Origin: a virus
Virus record (IMG/VR): IMGVR_UViG_3300021962_000660
Span: 1-23,633 of that record
DNA length: 23,633 nt
Direction: 5' to 3' (one strand)
Shown here: positions 7,595 to 13,391 of the stretch, one piece after another
Numbering within the stretch: position 1 is the first letter of the stretch
How the letters are laid out: every line of letters begins with the position of its first letter
Made by a program: the position numbers and the translations under genes
The notes under the pieces: generated by a model
The model's database searches: none
Told to the model about the DNA's origin: nothing
What the model saw: the letters and a program-made list of their open reading frames with translations, nothing else

Positions 7595-8408
7595 AATAGT
7601 AGTATCTGGTGATAGTTTTACTGCTAACGACCATTATCCAGTGGAAGATTTTACTAACTTAGGATTTTCAATAGAAGATTTAAAGTATCCTTTGCCGAAA
7701 TATACTTCTTGGCCATTATTACTCCAAGAAAAATTAAAAACTCCTGTTATAAACCTAGCACGATCAGGTATGGGAAATTATTATATATGTAAAAGTGCTA
7801 CAAATGCAATAGTAGAAAACTATGGTAAAGTAAAATTATGTATCGTTGCATTATCATCTTGGCATAGAATGGAAACTACAAAATGGGATTCTATACCAGC
7901 CATTAAATTATTTGATTATGAAAAAAATAAATTTATTGTTTCAGATTATGATTTAACCACTATTATGAATAATACTCTCAGAAGTATATATGAGTTACAA
8001 TTGATTTGTAACCATTTAAATATTCCTTTAGTATTTTTTAATATGATAATGCCTATACCAAATTTACGCAATTATTTAAATACTCATATATCAAATCTAG
8101 GAGAACCAAAACCAATAGAAATACAAAAATATATTTTTAAGTTTATCGTTGAAAATCCTTACTTTAATTTAATAGATTCTAAGTATGCAATAGGGTGGCC
8201 TTTTTTTGATTTAATAGGTGGATATAATTTTTTACAAAGATATATTTTATCCGACAAAAATAAATATTGCGTGGGACCAATGCAAAAATTAATAGAACGA
8301 AATACACCTGAATTTAAATATTATTATGACCATCATCCAAATCAAGAGGGACATAAGTTGATATTTGAAAAAGTTATTGAAAACCTAGAGAAGTTTAAAC
8401 TAATATGA
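7578..8408 (+). CDS. SGNH/GDSL hydrolase-like protein, copy 1
   Basis: A 276-residue protein with the SGNH block I GDSF (11-14, nucleophile Ser13), block III-like GMGN (about 64-67) and block V-like DHHPNQEGH (Asp251, His253). SGNH proteins are esterases, lipases or O-acetyl/acyl transferases acting on lipids and carbohydrates. Oddly the last block reads DxHP rather than the classical DxxHP. A clear paralogue is at 13388-14278; both share the strings around LRSIYELQ, NPYFNLI and IGWPF, so they form one family whose C-terminal half is not typical of ordinary esterases. No signal peptide is present, so it probably acts in the cytoplasm, perhaps acylating or deacylating a sugar. It overlaps the carbamoyltransferase gene by 17 bases. 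Confidence 0.75.
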   Translation: MSKSSKIVVSGDSFTANDHYPVEDFTNLGFSIEDLKYPLPKYTSWPLLLQEKLKTPVINLARSGMGNYYICKSATNAIVENYGKVKLCIVALSSWHRMETTKWDSIPAIKLFDYEKNKFIVSDYDLTTIMNNTLRSIYELQLICNHLNIPLVFFNMIMPIPNLRNYLNTHISNLGEPKPIEIQKYIFKFIVENPYFNLIDSKYAIGWPFFDLIGGYNFLQRYILSDKNKYCVGPMQKLIERNTPEFKYYYDHHPNQEGHKLIFEKVIENLEKFKLI

Positions 8409-8509
8409 AAATAAGTATTTACAAATATTATATTATAATATATTATAACTTATTAAAGAATAAGTTGTTGAGAAAAAAACAAGATGACGACCCAGATTTT
8501 ATTTACTAA
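8405..8509 (+). CDS. Possible 34-residue small protein
   Basis: An ATG overlapping the previous stop (ATGA) opens a 34-codon frame ending in TAA at 8507-8509. The N-terminal half is rich in Ile/Tyr/Leu (SIYKYYIIIYYNLLKN), the C-terminal half is a basic then acidic tail (LLRKKQDDDPDFIY). Such very short, charged-tail proteins are common in T4-like phages. Against it, the same bases contain the AAGTATTTACAAA promoter element seen at two other sites here, and the hydrophobic codons are just what AT-rich noncoding DNA would give. Real translation is a little better than even. Confidence 0.4.
   Translation: MKISIYKYYIIIYYNLLKNKLLRKKQDDDPDFIY
8413..8446 (+). promoter_or_regulatory. Sigma70/early-type promoter, weak -10
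   Basis: AAGTATTTACAAA (8413-8425) is identical over 13 bases to the elements at 9440 and 12008. TTTACA (8418-8423) is the -35; 17 bases later lies TATTAT (8441-8446), a one-mismatch -10. It overlaps the possible 34-codon gene at 8405. It could drive the exported-protein genes at 8611 and 9040, but the terminator-like hairpin at 8559 lies between. Confidence 0.5.
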
Positions 8510-8520
8510 AATAGAGTTAA

Positions 8521-8528
8521 TATAAATA
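8521..8528 (+). promoter_or_regulatory. T4-type late promoter (TATAAATA)
   Basis: Exact TATAAATA in a noncoding gap. T4 late promoters consist of this octamer alone, read by the gp55 sigma factor with gp33 and the sliding clamp, with transcription starting about 6 bases after it, here near 8534. The next gene starts at 8611, but an intrinsic-terminator-like hairpin intervenes. Confidence 0.6.
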
Positions 8529-8558
8529 TACTTACAGGGTGGTTCCTTAATAAACTCG

Positions 8559-8588
8559 TGCTGGGCAACGGTTACCCAGTATTTTTTT
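8559..8588 (+). terminator. Intrinsic terminator-like hairpin with U-tract
   Basis: Stem CTGGG (8561-8565) pairs with CCCAG (8575-8579), extended outwards by T8559-A8581 and a G-T wobble; AA/TT pairs add to the inside with a C-A mismatch. It is followed directly by seven T residues (8582-8588). It would end messages from the 7578 operon, or attenuate or terminate transcripts starting at the late promoter 8521. Confidence 0.65.
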
Positions 8589-8610
8589 CAACAACACAAG
8601 GAAAAAGTTA

Positions 8611-8991
8611 ATGTGGAAAGACAAAAAGACGCTAACAATAGGCGCACTAATAGTTGTCATCGTTGCTTTAATTTGGTCTAACTGGTTGGCAAAACCAGCG
8701 GCTGCAAGCACACTAGATTTTCTAGGATGGGATATTAGTAAAGAGATTGGATATGAAAGAGCAATGGAAGGTGATAAGCAATCACTATACGGTTCACTAG
8801 GTATCGGACCTGTATCATTCGGAGCAACTTTCACAGACGATCTAGCCGTTGATGGCATACAATTTGATAACGCAGGCTATGACTTGAATATTTCTCAAGA
8901 CATAGGTTGGGTCACAGCTTATGCTAATAATGCACTTGATGAAGATTTCGCTTTAACTGAAACTACCATTGGACTTAAATGGAGTTTTTAA
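8611..8991 (+). CDS. Exported small beta-barrel-like outer-membrane protein
   Basis: A 126-residue protein with good ribosome binding site AAGGA (8598-8602). The N-terminus is Lys-rich followed by a hydrophobic core (residues 8-27) and AAA|S, giving a likely signal peptidase I site after residue 32. The mature ~94 residues are rich in Gly, aromatic and alternating polar/apolar residues (LYGSLGIGPVSFGATFTDD, YDLNISQDIGWVTAYANN) and end in TTIGLKWSF. A C-terminal phenylalanine on such a strand is the recognition signal that Gram-negative outer-membrane beta-barrels present to the BAM complex. I infer a very small outer-membrane barrel, perhaps altering the host surface after infection, though a periplasmic beta protein is also possible. 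No named family recognised. Confidence 0.7.
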   Translation: MWKDKKTLTIGALIVVIVALIWSNWLAKPAAASTLDFLGWDISKEIGYERAMEGDKQSLYGSLGIGPVSFGATFTDDLAVDGIQFDNAGYDLNISQDIGWVTAYANNALDEDFALTETTIGLKWSF

Positions 8992-8998
8992 TTTGATA

Positions 8999-9020
8999 GA
9001 GGTGGTTTAACCGCCACCTC
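8999..9020. other. Strong intergenic hairpin
   Basis: GAGGTGG (8999-9005) pairs perfectly with CCACCTC (9014-9020) around an 8-base loop, in the 48-base gap between two exported-protein genes. No T-run follows on the plus strand, so it is not a classical terminator for these genes. It may protect the upstream message's 3' end or be an RNase III site. The following gene's site AAGGA lies just after it. Confidence 0.6.
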
Positions 9021-9039
9021 AAACCCTTAAGGAAAATAA

Positions 9040-9438
9040 ATGAAAATTATATTTACTTTTGTTGTTTTTATACTGTTGATGTTTGCTGTCAGTTTTTCAT
9101 TCGCAGTAAGAAATGCGATAGGATGGGAAGTCGTAGATATTCCTGAACCGACCATAGAAGAATCAGTAGAAGGTTCTTTTATGGCAGCCAAACCAATAGA
9201 ATGTACCTTTGACGAAACAATCATAAAAGAATACATAAAGACTACAGGTGAAGAACCATTAGCAAAAGGTCAATCATATATGACTGACGGCAATGAAGTG
9301 TTTTTAGTAGAAGTTATGATATATGTAAATCTAAAACAAAAAACATTTTCTGTATTTGAAGTATATCCAGATGGAAGTGCCTGTTTATCAATTCAAGCAA
9401 ATAACTTAGATATATTTTCTTTTGGATTAAATACATAA
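9040..9438 (+). CDS. Exported protein with Sec signal peptide, unknown
   Basis: A 132-residue protein with AAGGA about 6 bases before the ATG. Residues 1-22 are a textbook signal peptide (MKIIF, a long hydrophobic run, then SFA|VRN). The mature part holds two cysteines, one in IECTFDETI and one in GSACLSIQ, which could form a disulfide in the periplasm, and a beta-rich middle (VFLVEVMIYVNLKQKTFSVF). I do not recognise a family; a lipoprotein is ruled out by the absence of a lipobox cysteine. It follows the beta-barrel-like protein and the hairpin, so the two exported proteins may work together in the host envelope. Confidence 0.7.
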   Translation: MKIIFTFVVFILLMFAVSFSFAVRNAIGWEVVDIPEPTIEESVEGSFMAAKPIECTFDETIIKEYIKTTGEEPLAKGQSYMTDGNEVFLVEVMIYVNLKQKTFSVFEVYPDGSACLSIQANNLDIFSFGLNT

Positions 9439-9439
9439 A

Positions 9440-9473
9440 AAGTATTTACAAACCCACATAAATATTATATAAT
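9440..9473 (+). promoter_or_regulatory. Sigma70/early-type promoter of the TET/JBP operon (copy A)
   Basis: AAGTATTTACAAA at 9440-9452 contains TTTACA (9445-9450), then exactly 17 bases, then TATAAT (9468-9473): a near-consensus sigma70 promoter of the kind T4-like phages use early. The start would be about 9480, leaving a ~25-base leader with GGAG seven bases before the ATG at 9505. Nearly the whole 68-base region is repeated at 12008. Confidence 0.85.
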
Positions 9474-9507
9474 AATAACCATAGAATAATAATGGAGTAT
9501 AAGCATG
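9440..9507 (+). repeat. Duplicated promoter-leader, copy A
   Basis: From the -35 region to the start codon this stretch matches 12008-12074 almost base for base, including the identical end TAATAATGGAGTATAAGCAT before the start-codon G. Only a few scattered bases in the spacer and leader differ. The two copies precede the TET/JBP gene and the cupin gene. Confidence 0.9.
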
Positions 9508-10911
9508 ACTGAAACAATTGAAATTAATGGTCACAAATGGCTAAAGTCTAAGGGAGACGAAGGACAAGATGTTTATGTTGCTCAATTCGCCTTAGACGAA
9601 GATAAAGTATTAGGAAAGTATGTTGACGAAACTTCTTACGACATACTTGTTGAAAACGATACAGACTTTTATTTACCAACCAAATCAGTAACAGGAGACG
9701 ATACACTAAGCGAAGACGATGTTGCTTTTAAGTTTCGTAAGAATGTATTTACACCCGAAGAACAAGCTGGTGCTGTAGAAGGATTATATGATGCGGCTGG
9801 TGAATCAAATAATAGAGGACACGCGGCTGGTCCAAGAGCTGAAACGAATGGTGGTAGAGATTGGGTTACACCATATCAAGCTGAAGTATTAGATTACTAT
9901 ATTAAAGGACAGCCAGAAACTGTCGATGGTACAGATCCTCTAGAATCAATTAAAAAGAAACATGAAGCTGGTAAATACGAAACTCGTGGATCAGTATGGT
10001 TACGAGGTAAAGTTGAAGATGCTTATGGTGAATATTCTACTTTCTTCGGTACTTTGATGGAAGAACTAAAGAGTATGAGTGTTCCAGAAGCAATCAAAAC
10101 TGCTAAGAATGTAAAAGATAAATTTATATCAGATACTTCTTATGCTACACCGATCTGGTCTGGTATTGCTGGTTTCTATGGTAGATATCCTCGTATACCA
10201 TATGGTCGTGCTACTTCTTATGTAGAACACAATATGGAAAAATTTGAAAAGAGTTATCCTTTTGCTAGAAAACTAGAAGCAGAGTTTAAAAGAATGATGC
10301 CAGTAAGATGGGGTCGTCAAAATGTTTATGCTGAACAAATGGATAAGAAGTTTCTAATTGGTGAGGATACTACATTTACAACTATAACTGTAAATACTAC
10401 AACTGCTGATAGGAATGCTCGTATGGCATGCCATCGTGATGCTGGTTCATTAAATCCAGGATTCTCAAATCTAACAGTTGTAACGAAAGATGGTAAGGGA
10501 TGGCAGGGTGGTTATCTTGTTGCTCCAGAAGTTAGAGCCGCAATTAACTGTAGACCTGGAGACTTATTACTTATTGATAATATGAGAGTAATACATGGTA
10601 ACACTCCTATATCAGCTCCAGAAACTGGTGATGCTGACTTTATGAGAATGTCACTCGTATATTATTTCCGTGAAGATATGGCTAATCTAGGAACTTGGGA
10701 TTATGAGCAAACAAGAAGACAGTTCGTTGACGATCGTAGACTTAATAAAGACCATACTCTTTGGCGAGAATACTGGAATGGTGTATCTCCTAACATGTGG
10801 GATGAACAAGAATGGTATGACTATCTTTCTGATAAAATGGGTGCTGATGTTTTAAAAGAATATCATCCTAAAGCAGTTGAAGAGAAATCATCACTAGACG
10901 AATTTTTCTAA
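9505..10911 (+). CDS. TET/JBP-family 2OG-Fe(II) dioxygenase (pyrimidine 5-methyl hydroxylase)
   Basis: A 468-residue protein whose residues ~290-395 match the TET/JBP core: TTITVNTTT, then His310-Arg-Asp312 (iron ligands), GFSNLTVV, GGYLVAPEV, INCRPGDLLLIDN, distal His364 (VIHGNTP) and Arg381 in RMSLVYYF. The Arg-x-Ser-Leu-Val-(Tyr/Phe)-Tyr motif, 17 residues after the distal His, is the arrangement seen in TET2 (Arg1896, Ser1898). TET/JBP enzymes oxidise the methyl of 5-methylcytosine or thymine in DNA to hydroxymethyl. The N-terminal ~285 residues are not recognised and may bind DNA or partner proteins. The gene has its own promoter, strong GGAG site, and is followed 18 bases later by a sugar nucleotidyltransferase. 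No cytosine methyltransferase is in the window, so the base substrate (5mC or T) is open. Confidence 0.82.
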   Translation: MTETIEINGHKWLKSKGDEGQDVYVAQFALDEDKVLGKYVDETSYDILVENDTDFYLPTKSVTGDDTLSEDDVAFKFRKNVFTPEEQAGAVEGLYDAAGESNNRGHAAGPRAETNGGRDWVTPYQAEVLDYYIKGQPETVDGTDPLESIKKKHEAGKYETRGSVWLRGKVEDAYGEYSTFFGTLMEELKSMSVPEAIKTAKNVKDKFISDTSYATPIWSGIAGFYGRYPRIPYGRATSYVEHNMEKFEKSYPFARKLEAEFKRMMPVRWGRQNVYAEQMDKKFLIGEDTTFTTITVNTTTADRNARMACHRDAGSLNPGFSNLTVVTKDGKGWQGGYLVAPEVRAAINCRPGDLLLIDNMRVIHGNTPISAPETGDADFMRMSLVYYFREDMANLGTWDYEQTRRQFVDDRRLNKDHTLWREYWNGVSPNMWDEQEWYDYLSDKMGADVLKEYHPKAVEEKSSLDEFF

Positions 10912-10929
10912 TAGTTGTGTTGAGTTGTT

Positions 10930-12009
10930 ATGAAAACTTTAGTTATACCCATGGCTGGGTTGGGTTCCAGATTCACAAAAGCAGGATTTAATGTTCACAA
11001 ACCTTTGATTGAGGTAGATGGGATACCATTAATTAGACACTCCATAGATTCTTTAAATTTAAGCGATGAATGGAGTGTCGTTCTAATTGCTAGAGATCTT
11101 GGTAAAGGATACAAAGAAGAAGTCCAAGAAAAAATTCCTGAGGGAAAATTTATTTGGATTGATGAGTTAACTGGTGGTGCTGCTGAAACTGCATTATTCG
11201 CTTCTGAATTAATAGATCCAAAAGACGAACTTATTATAACGAACTGCGACCAATATCTAGATTGGGATGTTAATGACTTTCTTACAAAAAGTAGAGAAAA
11301 AGGTGTTGCTGGTTCTGTTCTAACTTATAAATCAAAAGATCCTAAAAATTCATTTTGTCGTTCAGATAACACAGGAAAAATATTTGAAATAGTTGAAAAG
11401 AATCCTATATCTGAAGAAGCATTAGTTGGATTACATTGGTGGAAACAAGGAAACGATTTCATAAGTACAGCTAGAAAATTGGTTAAAGAATGTCCTAAAG
11501 ATAGGGAATCTTATATCTCTGAAACTTATTCTTACCTAATCAATAAAGGCAACACCATAAAATCTATTCCGATAAAAGGAAAATATTGGTCGCTTGGCAC
11601 ACCTGAAGACTTCTATATCTTTAAAGGTTATCTTGCTGAGTTTCGTATGGCTAAACCAAGAACCTTCTTTATAGATCTAGATGGAACAGTTTTAATGCAT
11701 GGTCATCGTTATTCTAACTTATATAAAGGACAAGAAGCATGTCCTGGTGTAGTAGAAGCATTAGATGAATTAGATTCTCTTGGGCATAAGATAATATTAG
11801 TATCTGCTCGTAAAGAATCATCTCGTAAATTTACCGAAGAAAATTTAGCAAGACTTGGTATTCCTTATGACCAACTTATATTAGGAGTTTCTCAAGGAAA
11901 AAGAGTAGTGGTAAACGACATAATATCTGAAGCAAGTGCTCCAAGAACAGGTACCGTAGATGTTATAACTGATAAAGGTTGGCAATCAAGGATGTTATTA
12001 GAATGTTAA
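10930..12009 (+). CDS. Sugar-phosphate nucleotidyltransferase fused to HAD phosphatase
   Basis: A 359-residue two-domain protein. Residues 1-~237 are a GT-A-like sugar nucleotidyltransferase: PMAGLGSRF (7-15) with HKPLIEVDG after it, ITNCDQYLDWD as the metal-binding strand, and KYWSLGTPEDFYIF at the domain end. Residues ~243-359 are a HAD hydrolase with the nucleophile motif DLDGT (Asp249, Asp251), ILVSARKES as motif II and GKRVVVNDI as a reduced motif III/IV, closest to capsule-type HAD phosphatases. Together they could dephosphorylate a sugar bisphosphate and activate the sugar-1-phosphate as NDP-sugar. It follows the TET/JBP gene by 18 bases without its own promoter or clear ribosome binding site, suggesting it makes the donor for base glycosylation. 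Confidence 0.85.
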   Translation: MKTLVIPMAGLGSRFTKAGFNVHKPLIEVDGIPLIRHSIDSLNLSDEWSVVLIARDLGKGYKEEVQEKIPEGKFIWIDELTGGAAETALFASELIDPKDELIITNCDQYLDWDVNDFLTKSREKGVAGSVLTYKSKDPKNSFCRSDNTGKIFEIVEKNPISEEALVGLHWWKQGNDFISTARKLVKECPKDRESYISETYSYLINKGNTIKSIPIKGKYWSLGTPEDFYIFKGYLAEFRMAKPRTFFIDLDGTVLMHGHRYSNLYKGQEACPGVVEALDELDSLGHKIILVSARKESSRKFTEENLARLGIPYDQLILGVSQGKRVVVNDIISEASAPRTGTVDVITDKGWQSRMLLEC

Positions 12010-12041
12010 GTATTTACAAACGAACAAAAATATTATATAAT
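12008..12041 (+). promoter_or_regulatory. Sigma70/early-type promoter of the cupin-glycosyltransferase operon (copy B)
   Basis: AAGTATTTACAAA (12008-12020) contains TTTACA (12013-12018), a 17-base spacer and TATAAT (12036-12041). The geometry is identical to the promoter at 9440. The -35 side overlaps the stop codon of the preceding gene. GGAG lies seven bases before the ATG at 12072. Confidence 0.85.
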
Positions 12042-12074
12042 AATAACATAAACTAATAATGGAGTATAAGCATG
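12008..12074 (+). repeat. Duplicated promoter-leader, copy B
   Basis: The second copy of the ~68-base promoter/leader at 9440-9507, ending at the start-codon G of the cupin gene. Conservation is continuous from -35 to start codon, which points to recent duplication or strong selection for identical timing and translation. Confidence 0.9.
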
Positions 12075-12407
12075 AGTGAAGTTGAAAAATATAGAATAGA
12101 AGATTTTAAAGGTGGGTGGTTTATAGGAAACTTTGAACCTTCTTTATTTAAAACAAATGAATTTGAATGCTCAATCAAACTACATCCTAAAGGAGAAGTT
12201 TGGGAAAAGCATTATCATAAAATTGCTAAAGAATATAATTATGTCTTTAAAGGTATAGTTGAAATAGATGGTCAAGAATACAAAGAAGGGGATATATTTG
12301 TTATCAATCCAGGATTTGTAGTCGATCCTATATTCAAAGAAGATTGTACAATTTGTTGTATTAAAACACCTTGTGTCATAGGAGATAAGTATGAGGTGGA
12401 AAGATGA
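12072..12407 (+). CDS. Cupin-fold protein
   Basis: A 111-residue single cupin. Motif 1 reads EKHYHKIAKEYNYVFKG, giving the His-x-His-x(n)-Glu metal ligands; motif 2 is GDIFVINPGFV, where the usual histidine is missing. Small cupins include sugar epimerases (RmlC-like), isomerases and metal-binding sensors. A tyrosine/histidine-rich single cupin beside a glycosyltransferase and sugar nucleotidyltransferase fits a role in sugar isomerisation or epimerisation (FdtA-like), but this is inference. It has its own strong promoter and ribosome binding site, and its stop overlaps the start of the glycosyltransferase gene (ATGA). Two cysteines near the end (CTICCIKTPC) are unusual for the family. Confidence 0.75.
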   Translation: MSEVEKYRIEDFKGGWFIGNFEPSLFKTNEFECSIKLHPKGEVWEKHYHKIAKEYNYVFKGIVEIDGQEYKEGDIFVINPGFVVDPIFKEDCTICCIKTPCVIGDKYEVER

Positions 12408-13222
12408 TTATTGTAATCCCAACATACTTAAGAGAAGATAATCAAAAAGCATACAATAATTTACCTAAAGAAATACAAGAGAAAGTTATTTTAGCTACAC
12501 ACAGTGGTCGTGGTAAACTTTTACAAGAAGAAAATCCAACAGCTAATGTTCATGAATGGGATGGAGAACTTAAAATACCAGGAGTGAGAAAAGCATGTAT
12601 GGATCTTGGTGAAAAAGTTTTAATAATGGATGACCAGTGTATCTTCTATAAAAGAAGTTATCTAGAAGATAAAATTAAACATATCAAATTGACTGAAGCA
12701 TCAGAATATAATGATATGTTTAATGAAATCGAAAAAGAATTAGATAACTACTTTTGGGTTGGACCCTCACCTAAATCAAGTAACACCTTACATAAAGAGT
12801 CTCGCTCCGAGATAATTCGTTCCTATTCATGCTATGGAATAAACTCTGATATGATAAAAGGTGAGGGAGTCCGATGGTCTGCATTAGAAGATAAAAATCC
12901 AGAAGCAACTATACTAGAAGATTTTTATGTTTTGTTGTCTATGTTTAGTAAAGGATATAAGAATTTAATGTTACATAATTGGGTCTTTGACCATAAGCAT
13001 GGTATGAAAGGCGGAAACTCTACCAGTAGAAACAATCAAAGACAAGAACAAAGTCAGTTGGAACTTATGAAACATTTTCCTAACATAGTAACACAATACG
13101 AAAAAGATAATCCATCTTGGGTTGCTGAAGAAGGTTCTACTTCTAGAACTGAGATAAGAGTTGCTTGGAAAAAAGCATATGAGTTATCACAAACCCAGAG
13201 TTTAGATTCATTTTTTAATTAA
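12404..13222 (+). CDS. Candidate TET/JBP-associated glycosyltransferase (DNA base GT)
   Basis: A 272-residue protein with a GT-A-type beginning (VIPTYLRED), a conserved turn IPGVRKACMDLGEKVLIMDDQ holding the acidic metal-binding pair Asp-Asp at the end of a beta strand, ATILEDFYVLLSM in the position of the catalytic acidic segment, and a C-terminal HKHGMKGGNSTSRNNQ ... HFPNIVTQYE ... region. This order resembles the TET/JBP-associated glycosyltransferase (TAGT) family, whose kinetoplastid member glucosylates hydroxymethyluracil to base J. Lying one operon away from a TET/JBP oxygenase under the same type of promoter strengthens the call. It is translated with the cupin (ATGA overlap). A different GT-A glycosyltransferase acting on glycans cannot be excluded from motifs alone. 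Confidence 0.65.
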   Translation: MIIVIPTYLREDNQKAYNNLPKEIQEKVILATHSGRGKLLQEENPTANVHEWDGELKIPGVRKACMDLGEKVLIMDDQCIFYKRSYLEDKIKHIKLTEASEYNDMFNEIEKELDNYFWVGPSPKSSNTLHKESRSEIIRSYSCYGINSDMIKGEGVRWSALEDKNPEATILEDFYVLLSMFSKGYKNLMLHNWVFDHKHGMKGGNSTSRNNQRQEQSQLELMKHFPNIVTQYEKDNPSWVAEEGSTSRTEIRVAWKKAYELSQTQSLDSFFN

Positions 13223-13235
13223 TGAGGAGGAAAAT

Positions 13236-13391
13236 GTGCCAAAAAATTCAAAACGTCACGACTCTTCCATGCTAGCCGCATGGGCGAGACAATATGGTAT
13301 AAAAGGTTACGAACAGTTTGACCCAAAATACAAACAACAACAAATTCAAAAAGCATTAAAAGATACTCATTTAAAGTCAAAGAAGAAATGA
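13236..13391 (+). CDS. 51-residue basic protein, GTG start
   Basis: A very strong site GAGGAGG (13224-13230) precedes GTG at 13236 by five bases; this frame runs 51 codons (MPKNSKRHDSSMLAAWARQY..., ending HLKSKKK) to a TGA overlapping the next gene's ATG. The ATG at 13234 is out of frame and hits a stop after 13 codons, so GTG is the likely start. The protein is basic and hydrophilic, with a central AAWARQYGIKGYEQFDPKY segment that could fold as a small helical domain. A nucleic-acid-binding role is possible by charge only. It links the glycosyltransferase gene with SGNH copy 2. Confidence 0.7.
   Translation: MPKNSKRHDSSMLAAWARQYGIKGYEQFDPKYKQQQIQKALKDTHLKSKKK

Noticed and set aside
9745-9753. 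GTATTTACA inside the TET/JBP gene, like the -35 element
   Set aside because: It encodes conserved-looking residues, lacks the AA before it and has no TATAAT 17 bases downstream.
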